From Unio delphinus (Eukaryota; Mollusca; Bivalvia; Unionida; Unionidae), in NCBI GenBank assembly GCA_029339505.1, contig JAQISU010000094.1, positions 2,753,501 through 2,817,500 of the forward strand: 64,000 nucleotides of DNA, in the 5' to 3' direction. The notes beneath the pieces were generated by a model. It had not been told where the DNA came from and did not search any database. It saw only the letters and a program-made list of their open reading frames with translations. Numbering within the stretch: position 1 is the first letter of the stretch; each line of letters starts with the position of its first letter. Positions 20,609 through 29,568 of this stretch are shown piece after piece. Position numbers and translations under genes: made by a program.

Positions 20609-20965
20609 ATGAATTCTGAAAACATGAATAGCATCATAGTTGAAATAGCAAAATTGAAAAATCAGGATATCAAACTATCAGATGGGTTAAATCCTGATCA
20701 AATTGTGTCTGATTTTCAGGATATAGAATACGGGGTTAGCACTAACAAATATATGCTACCCAAGAAGTATGCACTCATCAAAAAAATTCAGAATTCTATT
20801 AAAGACTCTCTTTCATTTTCCAGTGACATCAGTGTGTTCGTCCCGTTGTATACTATCGTAGAAGGAATACGAAAAGAATTAGGTAACGAATACGAATTGA
20901 AAAAAGAAGTCAACTCTAAAATTAGAAACCTACGGGCATTCATTCAAGAAAATGAACAATTTTGA
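20609..20965 (+). CDS. Conserved ~118-aa protein of unknown function (E3)
   Basis: It starts MNSENMNSII, chosen because the diverged E1 homologue starts at the same codon although an upstream ATG at 20564 is in frame. It is rich in Lys/Ile/Asn with a conserved NKYMLP(K)KYALIKKIQ block and a C-terminal helix. I recognise no domain. It is conserved in all three elements and open in each, so it is probably functional. Confidence 0.7.
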   Translation: MNSENMNSIIVEIAKLKNQDIKLSDGLNPDQIVSDFQDIEYGVSTNKYMLPKKYALIKKIQNSIKDSLSFSSDISVFVPLYTIVEGIRKELGNEYELKKEVNSKIRNLRAFIQENEQF

Positions 20966-21076
20966 TTGACCGACCATTGATTGCCTGACCATTGATTGCC
21001 CGACCATTTTATCATTCCGACCCTCAAGAGATTTTCATTTTTTTAGCATTTTTGGATTGAAAATGTCAAAAATAGA

Positions 21077-21130
21077 ATGAGGAAACTGTGGTAATAATTA
21101 TTTTATATACAATTTCCACACTTTCCTCAT
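21077..21130. promoter_or_regulatory. Covarying hairpin/dyad 1 (E3)
   Basis: 15-bp arms ATGAGGAAACTGTGG and CCACACTTTCCTCAT with one central C/C mismatch enclose a TTTTATATA-containing loop. This is the first of two units 130 bp apart, upstream of the virion gene cluster. Confidence 0.7.
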
Positions 21131-21206
21131 CATTGATAGAAGCTGTTATAGGATGAAATAACACTTCCATGACCGTGTTAAAAATCATCCGACATGTCAA
21201 AATAGA

Positions 21207-21261
21207 ATGGAGCAACTGTCAGTATTATTTATTTTATATACAATTATGACACTTGCTCCAT
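21207..21261. promoter_or_regulatory. Covarying hairpin/dyad 2 (E3)
   Basis: Arms ATGGAGCAACTGTCA and TGACACTTGCTCCAT, with the same single mismatch position as hairpin 1 but a different, compensated stem. The flanking AACACTTCCATGACCGT... block is shared between units. Confidence 0.7.
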
Positions 21262-21369
21262 CATTGATAGAAGGTGTCTCACGATGAAATAACACTTCCA
21301 TGACCGTATCAAAAATCATCCGACATGTCAAGTGTTTTGCAATTGAAAAATAGTTTGCGATTTCAAATA

Positions 21370-22353
21370 ATGGTCAATGAAGCATTAACAACCCGATTGG
21401 CTCGTGAGCGACTAGATGCAATCAGGAGATTTATACCAATTCGTGACTCTGTAAGAAATAAACTGCAACAACGACAGAGTTTACAAACTGATTTTGCTCT
21501 GGGGTCTGAAGAATTGTTTAAACCAGTAACCACAGCAACGAAAGGGGTAGAGCGTGCTTTACTGGGAGATGTTCCCGAGACGGGAAAATCTGTTATTGGT
21601 GAACTTGAAAAACTAGCAGCGAAAACTGAACAAACTGAAAAACTGATCCGAAAAAAACGACTATTTCTCTGTTGAATAAATTTACTGATCATGCTAAAAT
21701 ATTAATAAAAAAAACCTAGTTTATTGAAATCAAAGGATTATCAAGCCTTTGGTAATTTTGCTGCTCAAAGCTATAATTCAAAAAAAGATTTTTTAAAGGA
21801 CGAGTATAAAAATGATAGAATATCAAGTAATGATTGGTTCGATTATTTGTATAAACTAAATAAAGGGATTGGTCGTTTGAATAAGGATGAGATAGGATAC
21901 AAGGAATTTAAAAAGGGAATTAGTAATTATAAAAGAGAACAAATAGAAGAACGACAACGAGAAATAGAAGAACGGCAAGAACTAAAACGTCAAACACCAA
22001 CACGTAGACAAACAAGAAGACAAAAAAAAAAACAACTACCACCTGATGATGATGATGATGATGATTATTTACAAGAAACGGATGTAGAAAAACTAGATGA
22101 AGCAGCTGGTTATAGCGGAAGTGGACTGCAAGATTCCAGTGGACCCCAAAGTGGGGTATGTCCTGATAGTGTTATCAATGATATATCACGATTAGATGTT
22201 CTTGTAGGAGGGTTCCGAGCTGGAAATAATTCACCGGAAATAATTAATGAAGCAGCTGATATCTGTAGACGGTTATTTGCCGGCGGTATCATGGATATCA
22301 AAACCTATCGAGATTTCATTGACGAGTTAGCAAATGGGTATCATAGTGATTAA
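21370..22353 (+). pseudogene. Modular DDDDDD virion protein, broken in the middle (E3)
   Basis: The N-terminal ~95 aa (MVNEALTTRLARERLDAIRR...) and the C-terminal ~105 aa (PPDDDDDDDYLQ... LDVLVGGFRAGNNSPEIINEAADICRRLFAGG) are near-identical to E2. The middle is entirely different: YNSKKDFLKDEYKNDR..., a KREQIEERQREIEERQ coiled coil and a basic TRRQTRRQKKK stretch. The frame is interrupted between 21673 and 21723, near the A-runs at 21653-21659 and 21707-21714. The C-terminal block resembles a conserved segment seen in invertebrate Polinton-type elements. The role is unknown, probably structural. Confidence 0.75.
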
Positions 22354-22364
22354 ATAACAATTGA

Positions 22365-22389
22365 AAACACTATTGTTTTTATAATAATG
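22365..22389 (+). promoter_or_regulatory. Putative virion-gene promoter, AACACTATTGTT + TATAAT (E3)
   Basis: Imperfect dyad AACACTATTGTT, then TATAATA, directly before the ATG. Related dyads precede other virion genes. Confidence 0.5.
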
Positions 22390-22818
22390 ATCATCCATTA
22401 CAATCATGATAAACCAACCCCCGTCTATGTAGTTAATTCACGGTTTCCAGTTTATAAGGCATACTATGGAGATGGCCTCGGCAATACCATTTTAGGATTC
22501 TTTTCAAGAATGGCCCCAAAAGTGATGCCGTTAGCTAAACAGTTATCAATGAAAGCCATTGATGTTATTCGTGATAAGGGTATTAGTACTGTTGGAAATC
22601 TTGCCGGGAAAGCGTTTTCAACTGCGAAGGATAAAATAACATCATTAGTGAGGCGAAAAAAGAAACCGTTACCGTCTACAGAAGAAATGCCTGCAAGTGT
22701 TAGTAAAATAATAAATAACGCAGTAGATGAAAAATTAGCGTCGATGGTAAATCAAGGGGACCAAAGCAATATTGCAAACATGATAGCAGGAAGTGGCCTT
22801 AAAAAACTACGTCGATGA
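22387..22818 (+). CDS. 143-aa virion-type protein (E3)
   Basis: A short polar start (NHDKPTPVYVVNSRFPVYKAYYGDGLGN) leads into an amphipathic GLGNTILGFFSRMAPKVMPLAKQ segment, then a basic RRKKKPLP region and a C-terminal SGLKKLRR. The Gly-rich amphipathic helix plus basic tail resembles the adenovirus minor core/cement-type proteins found in Maverick-like elements (inference). It lies between the DDDDDD gene and the capsid gene. E1 lacks it. Confidence 0.7.
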   Translation: MIIHYNHDKPTPVYVVNSRFPVYKAYYGDGLGNTILGFFSRMAPKVMPLAKQLSMKAIDVIRDKGISTVGNLAGKAFSTAKDKITSLVRRKKKPLPSTEEMPASVSKIINNAVDEKLASMVNQGDQSNIANMIAGSGLKKLRR

Positions 22819-22872
22819 AAATGGAAAAATCGTTTACGATTTCACTATTTAGACTCTGATAAATAGAATAAA

Positions 22873-24306
22873 ATGTTCAAAAAATCATCTGATCCAGCAT
22901 TTGATATAGACGCCCCAGTTGGCAAGGATGATTCTGTACGCGATTATCAATATTACGCCTATCATGCCATAGCCCCAAATAGTCGAGCAAGAATTGAACT
23001 TCAAGTCCATGATACCAGTAAATACTTTTTACCCTGTGAAGCATTTATTGAAGTAGAAGGAGAAATTGTAACAGCTGCTGATACTACTGCTGTACCAGCA
23101 CCGTATCCAGCTGGTACTCAAGTCGGTTTTGTCAATAATGGTATTATGGCGCTATTTGAGAGTGCTAGATATCTCATTGATGGAAAAGAAATTGAGTCCA
23201 TAGATCGTGATGTTGATGTGGCTACAACAGTAATCGGGTTAGCGAGATATTCTGATGATTATACAAGATCCGCAGGACCCTCTATGATGTTTGCAAAAAG
23301 ATGGTAAGAATACCGCTGGTGGAAATCCATTTATTATAAGACAACCAAAAAAACGTGATAATACTAATGCTGAGGTCGAGAATATGATTATAAACAACGA
23401 TGCTAATTTCAATCTAGGAGCTGCAACACGAAATGCAATGTTGCAAGGAGAGCGTAAATCATTTTCATGCGCGATTCCACTGCATCACATATTTGGATTC
23501 TGTAGAAACGTCAGAAAAGTTATCTACGGGGCGAAGCATACAGTATCGCTTGTACGAAAAGTGATGATAATGATGCAATTTGGAGGATTCCAGCAGATGC
23601 TGCAGCCGCCAATGCTGATGCTGGTAAAGTCAATTTAACAAAAATATCATTGTGGATGCCAGTGTTGACTCCAGCAATCACCGCAGAAGGACGATTACTA
23701 TCATTTATGGACCAAGGAGGAAAATCATTACTAAGTTGGCTAACCGTGAGTACAGATGTGAAGCAATCAAATATCAACGGATTATTCACTTGGAACCTAG
23801 CATCAAAACAAGGCGTTTCTGCGCCACGTCATATATTTATTGCGTTACAGGATAACGCACGAGTTGGCAATCAAGAACGAAGCCATATGATATTTGATCA
23901 ATTAGGTGTGAAAGACGTCTCACTGAGAATAAACGGCCAGCAGGAACCATCTGAGGATATACAACTTAATTACACAGAAAATCATATTGCACGAGTTTAT
24001 CATCGTCTGTTGTCATTTATGGCACGCGATCAAAATGTGGATACTGGTTTGCAAATATCACAATATGATTTTAAAAATCTGTATCCGATCTATTACTTCT
24101 CACTGGAACATCTCGATTTGACAAGACAGTCAGTTGTTGATATACACTTTAGAGCTAATGTTACCCGTCCTGTTGGTGCTCCTGGTGGTCTTCCTGCTAT
24201 TGCTGATTATAGAGCGGTTGCTGTCATTCTCAGTGATAAATCAATGCTACTTGAAGGTGTTGGTGGAAGAATGAGAGTGGTAGATGCCCCAGTAGAAAAT
24301 CTTTGA
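22873..24306 (+). pseudogene. Major capsid protein, two frameshifts (E3)
   Basis: Homologue of the intact 469-aa E2 capsid gene. One extra A in the run at 23295-23299 and a missing G near 23557-23561 put about 88 codons in the +1 frame. The rest is open. Before the stop E3 has an insertion relative to E2 encoding a Pro/Gly/Ala-rich loop (RPVGAPGGLPA). Confidence 0.82.
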
Positions 24307-24355
24307 ACGATTTTTCTCGATTTTTCATTGAATTAGAATCAATCAATTATATATA

Positions 24356-24583
24356 ATGTCATATAGTGTTATTAGTGTTACGTTAACTCCTGGTCAAATC
24401 AAAAAATTGCAATCAGAATCGGCTAAAAAATGTGGAACCACAATCACGTTGAAACCTAATCAAATGACTGGTGGTGAAAATAAATTATCGCTGACAACTC
24501 GTCAGGTGAAACATTTCAATGATGCTTTCAAGGATAAAAAGGGGTTCAGATTACTCTCTCTGCGGCTGCTATCAAAAATATGA
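24356..24583 (+). CDS. Small core-type protein, N-terminal frame (E3)
   Basis: 75 aa: SYSVISVTLTPGQIKKLQSE... LKPNQMTGG...LSLTTRQVKHFNDAFKDKKG. This pattern (a VTLTxxQxKKL start and an LTxxQxxxxxxA core) is typical of a small adenovirus pX/pVI-like core protein in Maverick-type elements. Its stop overlaps the ATG of the next frame (ATGA). In related elements the two parts are usually one protein; here the second part is in the -1 frame. Confidence 0.65.
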   Translation: MSYSVISVTLTPGQIKKLQSESAKKCGTTITLKPNQMTGGENKLSLTTRQVKHFNDAFKDKKGFRLLSLRLLSKI

Positions 24584-24894
24584 TGAAAACAGGCGGTATA
24601 TTTCGATTGTTAGCTGCAATACCAGCATTGATTGCAGCAGCAGCCCCAGCGGTGGCTAAAGCAGCAGCGTTAGGAGCCGTTGGTACTGCAGCAGGAATGG
24701 CGTTGAAAAAGGCAGCTGGACAAGGATATTAAAAAAAGAGACGATCCGTTCAAGGATTGGGTCTAAGACTACCAAGAACCCCGTATTCATGGTACAGCGG
24801 AAAAGGTCTAAGACTACCAGGAACCCCGTATTCATGGTACAGCGGGAGATCCGTTCACGGATCAGGCCTGAGACTACCAGGAACGGTTTATTAA
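24580..24894 (+). pseudogene. Small core-type protein, C-terminal frame with a stop (E3)
   Basis: Begins MMKTGGIF, then an Ala-rich hydrophobic helix (LLAAIPALIAAAAPAVAKAAALGAVG) and a basic KKAAGQGY. A TAA at 24730-24732 replaces a Lys codon of E2. After it, three tandem LRLPGTPYSWYSG-like repeats remain readable. Confidence 0.7.
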
Positions 24895-24920
24895 TTCAGA
24901 AATCTTCAATTTCCGAACCT

Positions 24921-25352
24921 ATGATTCCCATGTCCAATTTTGATTTAATGGACGCTGCTAAAAAACTAGTGATTAAAAATTTCAGAGGTGTTTTTATGAA
25001 AGATCAATTACCACATCAACCAAACAAAACTGAAACAGGTATTATTAATCTCGATAACAGCACCGGACCTGGAACTCACTGGGTTGCATACGCTATTGAT
25101 CCACGTGGGATTGTCTATTTTGATTCATATGGATTAGCCCCACCAAAAGAGTTTATGCGTTACATAAAACAATTTCCAATGAAGACTTGGTATTCTACGC
25201 TACCAACACAACAAATCAATGACCCACCAATATGCGGCAGTGAAGTAGTAAATGTCCTTGACGCTATTTCAGCATCTAGAAAACCACCTCATATTGTCAT
25301 TAATGACTACACTAGTAATCGCTTTTTAGAGAGAGAAAGAGTTTTACAATAA
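24921..25352 (+). CDS. Adenain-like cysteine protease (E3)
   Basis: 143 aa from the ATG at 24921 (a longer upstream frame overlaps the core gene). Catalytic order His (GTHWVAYAID), Asp (YFDSYG), Gln (PTQQIND) and Cys (PPICGSEV) as in adenovirus protease/C48-like enzymes, which mature virion proteins. Slightly shorter than the usual ~200 aa. It lacks four residues present in E2 after the Cys region (SASRKPPH versus SNSLGNPRGKPPH). The stop is 1 nt from the fibre gene ATG. Confidence 0.85.
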   Translation: MIPMSNFDLMDAAKKLVIKNFRGVFMKDQLPHQPNKTETGIINLDNSTGPGTHWVAYAIDPRGIVYFDSYGLAPPKEFMRYIKQFPMKTWYSTLPTQQINDPPICGSEVVNVLDAISASRKPPHIVINDYTSNRFLERERVLQ

Positions 25353-25353
25353 C

Positions 25354-26295
25354 ATGATTGATATTTTGGGGAGATCTTTGAAACCCAAACCCGATGGCAC
25401 TGCAACCCCTGATTCTATCAAGGATATAACAAAAAAAATTAAAGATGAAATCGCTGAGACGTTGAATTTAGAAAGTGTTGATCCCAATGAAATAGTTGTA
25501 TTTCAGGACAAACAGGGTAAATTGAAATCTAGAAATATCTCTCTGGATGATATTTTAGTTAAACAACGAAACGCAATCGAGAACACCGTTGCGTTATTTT
25601 CCGATCAGGGTAAATTGAAAACCAGTAATATCTCTCTGGATGATATTTTAGTTAAACAACAAAACGCAATCGAGAACACTCTTGCGTTATTTTCCGATCA
25701 GGGTAAACTCAAACCGGGTGTACTCGTTTCGACGATTACAGATCGATTAAAAATTCTCAACGATGAGTTAAACAATTCTGTGGTTGTACTAGCAACACTT
25801 GAATCTAGAATTGATGAACACATAAAACAGTTTATATCATTTCGTAGAAATATCATTGATAAATTTATTGGAACCCCGTTAGATAAAATTGAACTAAAAC
25901 TCCCTGATATTAAAAAATCCATCGATGAGACGAAAACTTTCATCGAAGACATCAAAGGGGATGCAACGAGGATGATAACAGCCATTGAAAAAACAAAAAT
26001 TCCTCATGAGAAAACCAATAACGTAGTATATACAATCCAACACGGATCATTTGTGTGGACATGTACAAACAACAAATTAGATATCACTGCAACCGTCAAG
26101 GGTATTTATCGATTAACACTGGTGACAACGGCTCAATTTAATATATCATCGTCGAGTTCATCCGGGGTCAATAATACGATTTCAACGATCATCGACAAGG
26201 GTACAATTGAAAAGTTCACTATAACAGCTACTGATAAACATTTGGATAGAGCTCTGGTATCATGGTATGTGGAATTCGTAGTGGATTTAAGTTGA
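25354..26295 (+). CDS. Fibre-like repeat protein (E3, two repeat units)
   Basis: 313 aa. After a ~45-aa leader come 31-aa (93-bp) tandem repeats containing SNISLDDILVKQ and VALFSDQGKLK (two full units plus a partial one), a coiled-coil middle, then a ~95-aa C-terminal domain (TNNKLDITATVKGIYRLTL...) predicted beta-rich. The architecture of repeat shaft plus terminal head resembles viral attachment fibres. The receptor-binding role is inferred. Confidence 0.65.
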   Translation: MIDILGRSLKPKPDGTATPDSIKDITKKIKDEIAETLNLESVDPNEIVVFQDKQGKLKSRNISLDDILVKQRNAIENTVALFSDQGKLKTSNISLDDILVKQQNAIENTLALFSDQGKLKPGVLVSTITDRLKILNDELNNSVVVLATLESRIDEHIKQFISFRRNIIDKFIGTPLDKIELKLPDIKKSIDETKTFIEDIKGDATRMITAIEKTKIPHEKTNNVVYTIQHGSFVWTCTNNKLDITATVKGIYRLTLVTTAQFNISSSSSSGVNNTISTIIDKGTIEKFTITATDKHLDRALVSWYVEFVVDLS

Positions 26296-26320
26296 AAATT
26301 GAGAGGATTTCACAATTGAA

Positions 26321-26348
26321 AACGCTAGCGTTGTTAAAATAAAAAATG
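26321..26348 (+). promoter_or_regulatory. Dyad promoter AACGCTAGCGTT (E3)
   Basis: A perfect 12-bp palindrome 14 bp before the ATG of the two-TM protein, followed by an AAAATAAA stretch. Confidence 0.55.
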
Positions 26349-26993
26349 ATTTCATCATCGCAATATCGCTATGATCAGGTCAGAGAATATCAAACTAGAC
26401 TCAAAACCCTGTCTGAGGAGTATGAATTGAAAATTAAAAAATATCGCAGGAGAATTACCGCAATTGATGTTACTGTGTACGCTGTGAGTGGTGTAATCAC
26501 CGGAGCTGGTATTATACTGTCTTCAGTGACAATGATGGCCCCGATAGCTGTTCCAATTTGCATTTCTGCGGCAACAACAATCGCTGGAATTATTTCAATA
26601 ATCACAAAAAAAATATCCTCATGCAGCCAACGGAAACTACAAGACTACATAATTCAATTTCATGTTGTGTCCACTGCATACTCGCAATTATCCTCATTGA
26701 TATCGTCATCGCTCGATGATACAATTATATCAGAGAGTGAGTTTTCAGCGATGGTAGATATATATGATTCTGCGATGTCAAAATTAGAAGTACAAAAACA
26801 TGAGTATAATAACAATGACAACACCGATGGAATTACTTCAACAAATAGTGGAGAACACAAACCCAGTACAAACAAGCATGATCTCAATAACCTCAACGAA
26901 TCCAGAATTCAGTGTGAATTTCCCCTCTCCGGTCCCAGTGAAGGAGATAGCGCTAGCAAAATTACGAGTATACCACAGTTGGCCAAATATTAG
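26346..26993 (+). CDS. Two-TM coiled-coil membrane protein (E3)
   Basis: 215 aa. The N-terminal helix (VREYQTRLKTLSEEYELKIKKYRRR) is followed by two hydrophobic segments separated by Pro (VSGVITGAGIILSSVTMMAPIA / CISAATTIAGIISII), then a Ser-rich helix. The last ~60 residues, polar Asn/Thr-rich, overlap the penton-like gene in another frame. Proteins of this shape commonly sit beside the minor capsid gene in invertebrate Maverick-like elements; function unknown. Confidence 0.7.
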   Translation: MISSSQYRYDQVREYQTRLKTLSEEYELKIKKYRRRITAIDVTVYAVSGVITGAGIILSSVTMMAPIAVPICISAATTIAGIISIITKKISSCSQRKLQDYIIQFHVVSTAYSQLSSLISSSLDDTIISESEFSAMVDIYDSAMSKLEVQKHEYNNNDNTDGITSTNSGEHKPSTNKHDLNNLNESRIQCEFPLSGPSEGDSASKITSIPQLAKY

Positions 26994-28062
26994 GTCAAAA
27001 TCATTTGGTGGTCAACAACCCAATAATTCACTGGTATTTGCAAATAAGAATAAACCCGACGGTACCCCAGACTGGAATGTTGTTTCCATACCAACCGGAT
27101 CATCTGCCATTGAAATAAGCACAGAAGGATACGTCGTAGATATCTATCAGAGTTCTATTAGAACCGTACTAGGATGGCCTGAATTACCACCCGGTGGAAA
27201 AACCGTTAAATTACCAGAACCACAAAAAACTGATTATATCACCGACAGGACAAAATCTGATAATCCAGTAAAGAGTTATAGAGATTATGACAAATTGAAT
27301 TTTTTCACTGAAAAGATAGATAAGGGAGGGGAGAAATACTACATAACTCGACAGGATAAAATCACTGAAAACTTCACAGCATTCAATAACGATATTTCGT
27401 TGTTGTTAATATCCCTTAAATCCGGCTCTCTCACCCGAGATGAATTTATCAGCGTCATAGAAACATGTAACAGAATCCTCAGTGACATTTATATATTTCA
27501 TTCACTAATTATACGAGAGGTAGCCCTTGCCAGACACCCTAACACGAAAATAGAATTTACGACAAAATATCATATAAGCGTAGAAAATATTTCCGAATTC
27601 AATCTACCAGGATATAATCTCTTAGAACTACAAAAATCTCTCAGTGATGCCATCGATGAAGGTTTCAAAAAAATCCATGATACGTGGAAAAAAACAACAT
27701 CACCGGAAACAACTATCCTGACACATAATAATGACCCAGATGGTGGTGGCAGGCATATTGCTCCGTTCAATGTGAATATTTCAACGGTGATTGCGCTCAA
27801 TTTAGTATGTGATGTGATCGAAGGAAGCAATCAAATAAATTTAGAACGATCAAATCAAGCTCAGCAAGGATATATTTTGTATTCATTTGCACCAACAGCC
27901 CCTCCAGGGTTTTTAATAATTGAGTCCCCGGTGAATCCAGTCTATATGCGATGTCATAATAATTCATTAACCATAATTAATTTCAAACTCACTGACCAGT
28001 CTAATAATCTGATTGATTTACAAGAGGAGGTGTTAGCGATTAGTCTATTTGTGAAATCCTGA
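26815..28062 (+). CDS. Penton-like minor capsid protein with in-frame deletion (E3)
   Basis: 415 aa from MTTPMELLQQ. The N-terminal SMISITSTNPEFSVNFPS and NNSLVFANK blocks and the C-terminal QQGYILYSFAPTAPPGFLII / INFKLTDQSNNLIDLQEEVL blocks match E2. 34 codons covering the conserved PTGSYQIEQIN motif are deleted, probably between ATCAT direct repeats. The central ~120 residues differ strongly from E2. Likely reduced in function although open. Confidence 0.7.
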   Translation: MTTPMELLQQIVENTNPVQTSMISITSTNPEFSVNFPSPVPVKEIALAKLRVYHSWPNIRSKSFGGQQPNNSLVFANKNKPDGTPDWNVVSIPTGSSAIEISTEGYVVDIYQSSIRTVLGWPELPPGGKTVKLPEPQKTDYITDRTKSDNPVKSYRDYDKLNFFTEKIDKGGEKYYITRQDKITENFTAFNNDISLLLISLKSGSLTRDEFISVIETCNRILSDIYIFHSLIIREVALARHPNTKIEFTTKYHISVENISEFNLPGYNLLELQKSLSDAIDEGFKKIHDTWKKTTSPETTILTHNNDPDGGGRHIAPFNVNISTVIALNLVCDVIEGSNQINLERSNQAQQGYILYSFAPTAPPGFLIIESPVNPVYMRCHNNSLTIINFKLTDQSNNLIDLQEEVLAISLFVKS

Positions 28063-28080
28063 AAGGATTTTCGTCGTAGT

Positions 28081-28399
28081 GATTTACATGTCCCCCAGAC
28101 AAGGTCTGGAACACGATATCGTATCGGACTGGATCAAATATTCGGTTAACCCCAACTGAAAGTTCTAGCAGCAGAGAGGGTAGTGACAACGACGTTGTAG
28201 TCCCTTTTTCCCAAAAATCGATGGAGGATTTCATTAATTTCATTGATTTTTTCATATTTTTTTTTGGGACCTAATCCATGAAACGATATCAGATTCACAC
28301 ACACATTGGGGGCCTGATGTCACTGGTTTCATTGTTTTTAAGCGTGATTTCAGTGAAAACTTGTCTAAAAATGTTGTCTGATTCGCCCCTTCTGCTGCT
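28081..28399. repeat. E3 right terminal inverted repeat (~319 bp)
   Basis: Inverted partner of 13356-13660. It contains an extra small palindrome (CAGACAAGGTCTG near 28096) absent from the left copy, which disrupts the captured ATPase codons. Confidence 0.95.
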
Positions 28400-28404
28400 A
28401 CAAT
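28400..28404. repeat. Target-site duplication of E3, right (ACAAT)
   Basis: Follows CTGCTGCT directly and is followed by CCATCAGAAATTATG, as in the unbroken E3 homologue. Confidence 0.95.
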
Positions 28405-28544
28405 CCATCAGAAATTATGACCCTGAAAAAGTCTTTGACCCTGATAACGTCACTGACAAAATCATAAGAACTCCGCAAGACTATATCGAAAGATTTTCCA
28501 GTGATGTAATTATTGAACCAAACACTGAATTAGACAAACAATAG
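28405..28544 (+). pseudogene. Zinc-finger protein, 3' part (E2)
   Basis: Continuation of 13139-13355 beyond E3: acidic tail NYDPEKVFDPDNVTDKII, then YIERFSSDVIIEPNTELDKQ. It joins in frame with the 5' part when E3 and one ACAAT are removed. Confidence 0.85.
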
Positions 28545-28553
28545 AATAGTTAT

Positions 28554-29060
28554 ATGAACCAAGAATTCAGACCACATCCAGTGATTACAAAATATGAAGC
28601 ATCCAGTGATGGTACTGTCAGAAACCGTAGACTGAAAAAATCAGTTGGTTTTGTGAATAATCACGGGTACTTGATGTTTACTGTTGGCGGAGGAAAAGAA
28701 AAGAAAACTTATCTCAATCATCGTTTCGCATTTGAATGTTTTAATGGATTGATCAAAGATGGTTTTGTTATCGATCACAAGGATTCTAATCCGAAAAACA
28801 ATTCTTTATCCAATCTGCAAGCTATCACACAGAGTGAGAATTTGAAAAGAGGGGAGACTGGCACTTGCAAAACGGTTGGGAAGAGACCTGTGACATCTTT
28901 GAATACAACAACTAATGAAGAAATGATTTTTCAATCAATGAATGAAGCCGGTAAATATTTCAATATTTGTCGATCTTCAGTACGAAGAGTTGCAGAGGGG
29001 ATTTATCGATCGGCTATTTCAAAAAAGACGGGACAGAAAATTCGATTTAGTTATGTCTAA
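28554..29060 (+). CDS. NUMOD4-HNH-NUMOD1 homing-type endonuclease (E2)
   Basis: 168 aa, nearly identical to the E3 copy (Ala to Glu in TTNEEMI is one difference). The HNH residues and the C-terminal helix-turn-helix are intact. Confidence 0.9.
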   Translation: MNQEFRPHPVITKYEASSDGTVRNRRLKKSVGFVNNHGYLMFTVGGGKEKKTYLNHRFAFECFNGLIKDGFVIDHKDSNPKNNSLSNLQAITQSENLKRGETGTCKTVGKRPVTSLNTTTNEEMIFQSMNEAGKYFNICRSSVRRVAEGIYRSAISKKTGQKIRFSYV

Positions 29061-29104
29061 TGCGTCATAATTTCCAATTAGAGATATGTCATTCTTATAG
29101 AATA

Positions 29105-29452
29105 ATGAATTCTGAAAACATGAATAGCATCATAGTTGAAATAGCAAAATTGAAAAATCAGGATATCAAACTATCAGATGGATTAAATCCTGATCAAATT
29201 GTGTCTGATTTTCAGGATATAGAATACGGGGTTAGCACTAACAAGTATATGCTACCCAAGAAGTATGCACTCATCAAAAAAATTCAGAATTCTATTAAAG
29301 ACTCTCTTTCATTTTCCAGTGACATCAGTGTGTTCGTTCCGTTGTATACTATCGTAGAGGGAATACGAAAAGAATTAGGTAACGAATACGAATTGAAAAA
29401 AGAAGTCAACTCTAAAATTAGAAACCTACGGGCATTAATTCAAGAAAATTGA
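29105..29452 (+). CDS. Conserved ~115-aa protein of unknown function (E2)
   Basis: Same protein as at 20609, shorter by three residues at the C-terminus. An in-frame upstream ATG exists at 29060, but the E1 homologue supports the MNSEN start. Confidence 0.7.
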   Translation: MNSENMNSIIVEIAKLKNQDIKLSDGLNPDQIVSDFQDIEYGVSTNKYMLPKKYALIKKIQNSIKDSLSFSSDISVFVPLYTIVEGIRKELGNEYELKKEVNSKIRNLRALIQEN

Positions 29453-29568
29453 TTACCCGACCGTTGATTGCCTGACCATTTATCATTCCGACCCTCATTT
29501 TTTTTAGCCGACCCTCAAAGGAGATGTCAAAAATCGATGGACGATATGTCAGATTGATCAAATAAAGA

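Larger units (their letters stand above)
13356..28399 (+). mobile_element. E3: innermost, youngest, structurally complete element (15,044 bp)
   Basis: Bounded by AGCAGCAGAAGGGGCGAA and its inverse and flanked by ACAAT on both sides. All genes of the family are present in order. Despite being the youngest insertion it has stops or frameshifts in the ATPase, replicase, zinc-finger, DDDDDD-protein, capsid and core genes, while its integrase is intact. It may have been mobilised in trans, or some lesions may be sequencing errors. Confidence 0.97.

Noticed and set aside
23520..23789. Minus-strand ORFs across the capsid gene
   Set aside because: Complementary-frame shadows with no start context, lost where the capsid frame diverges.
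6930..28399. E2/E3 as an assembly duplication artefact
   Set aside because: The copies differ at many sites, have own terminal-repeat variants, and are bounded by target duplications that restore split genes. This is expected of real insertions.
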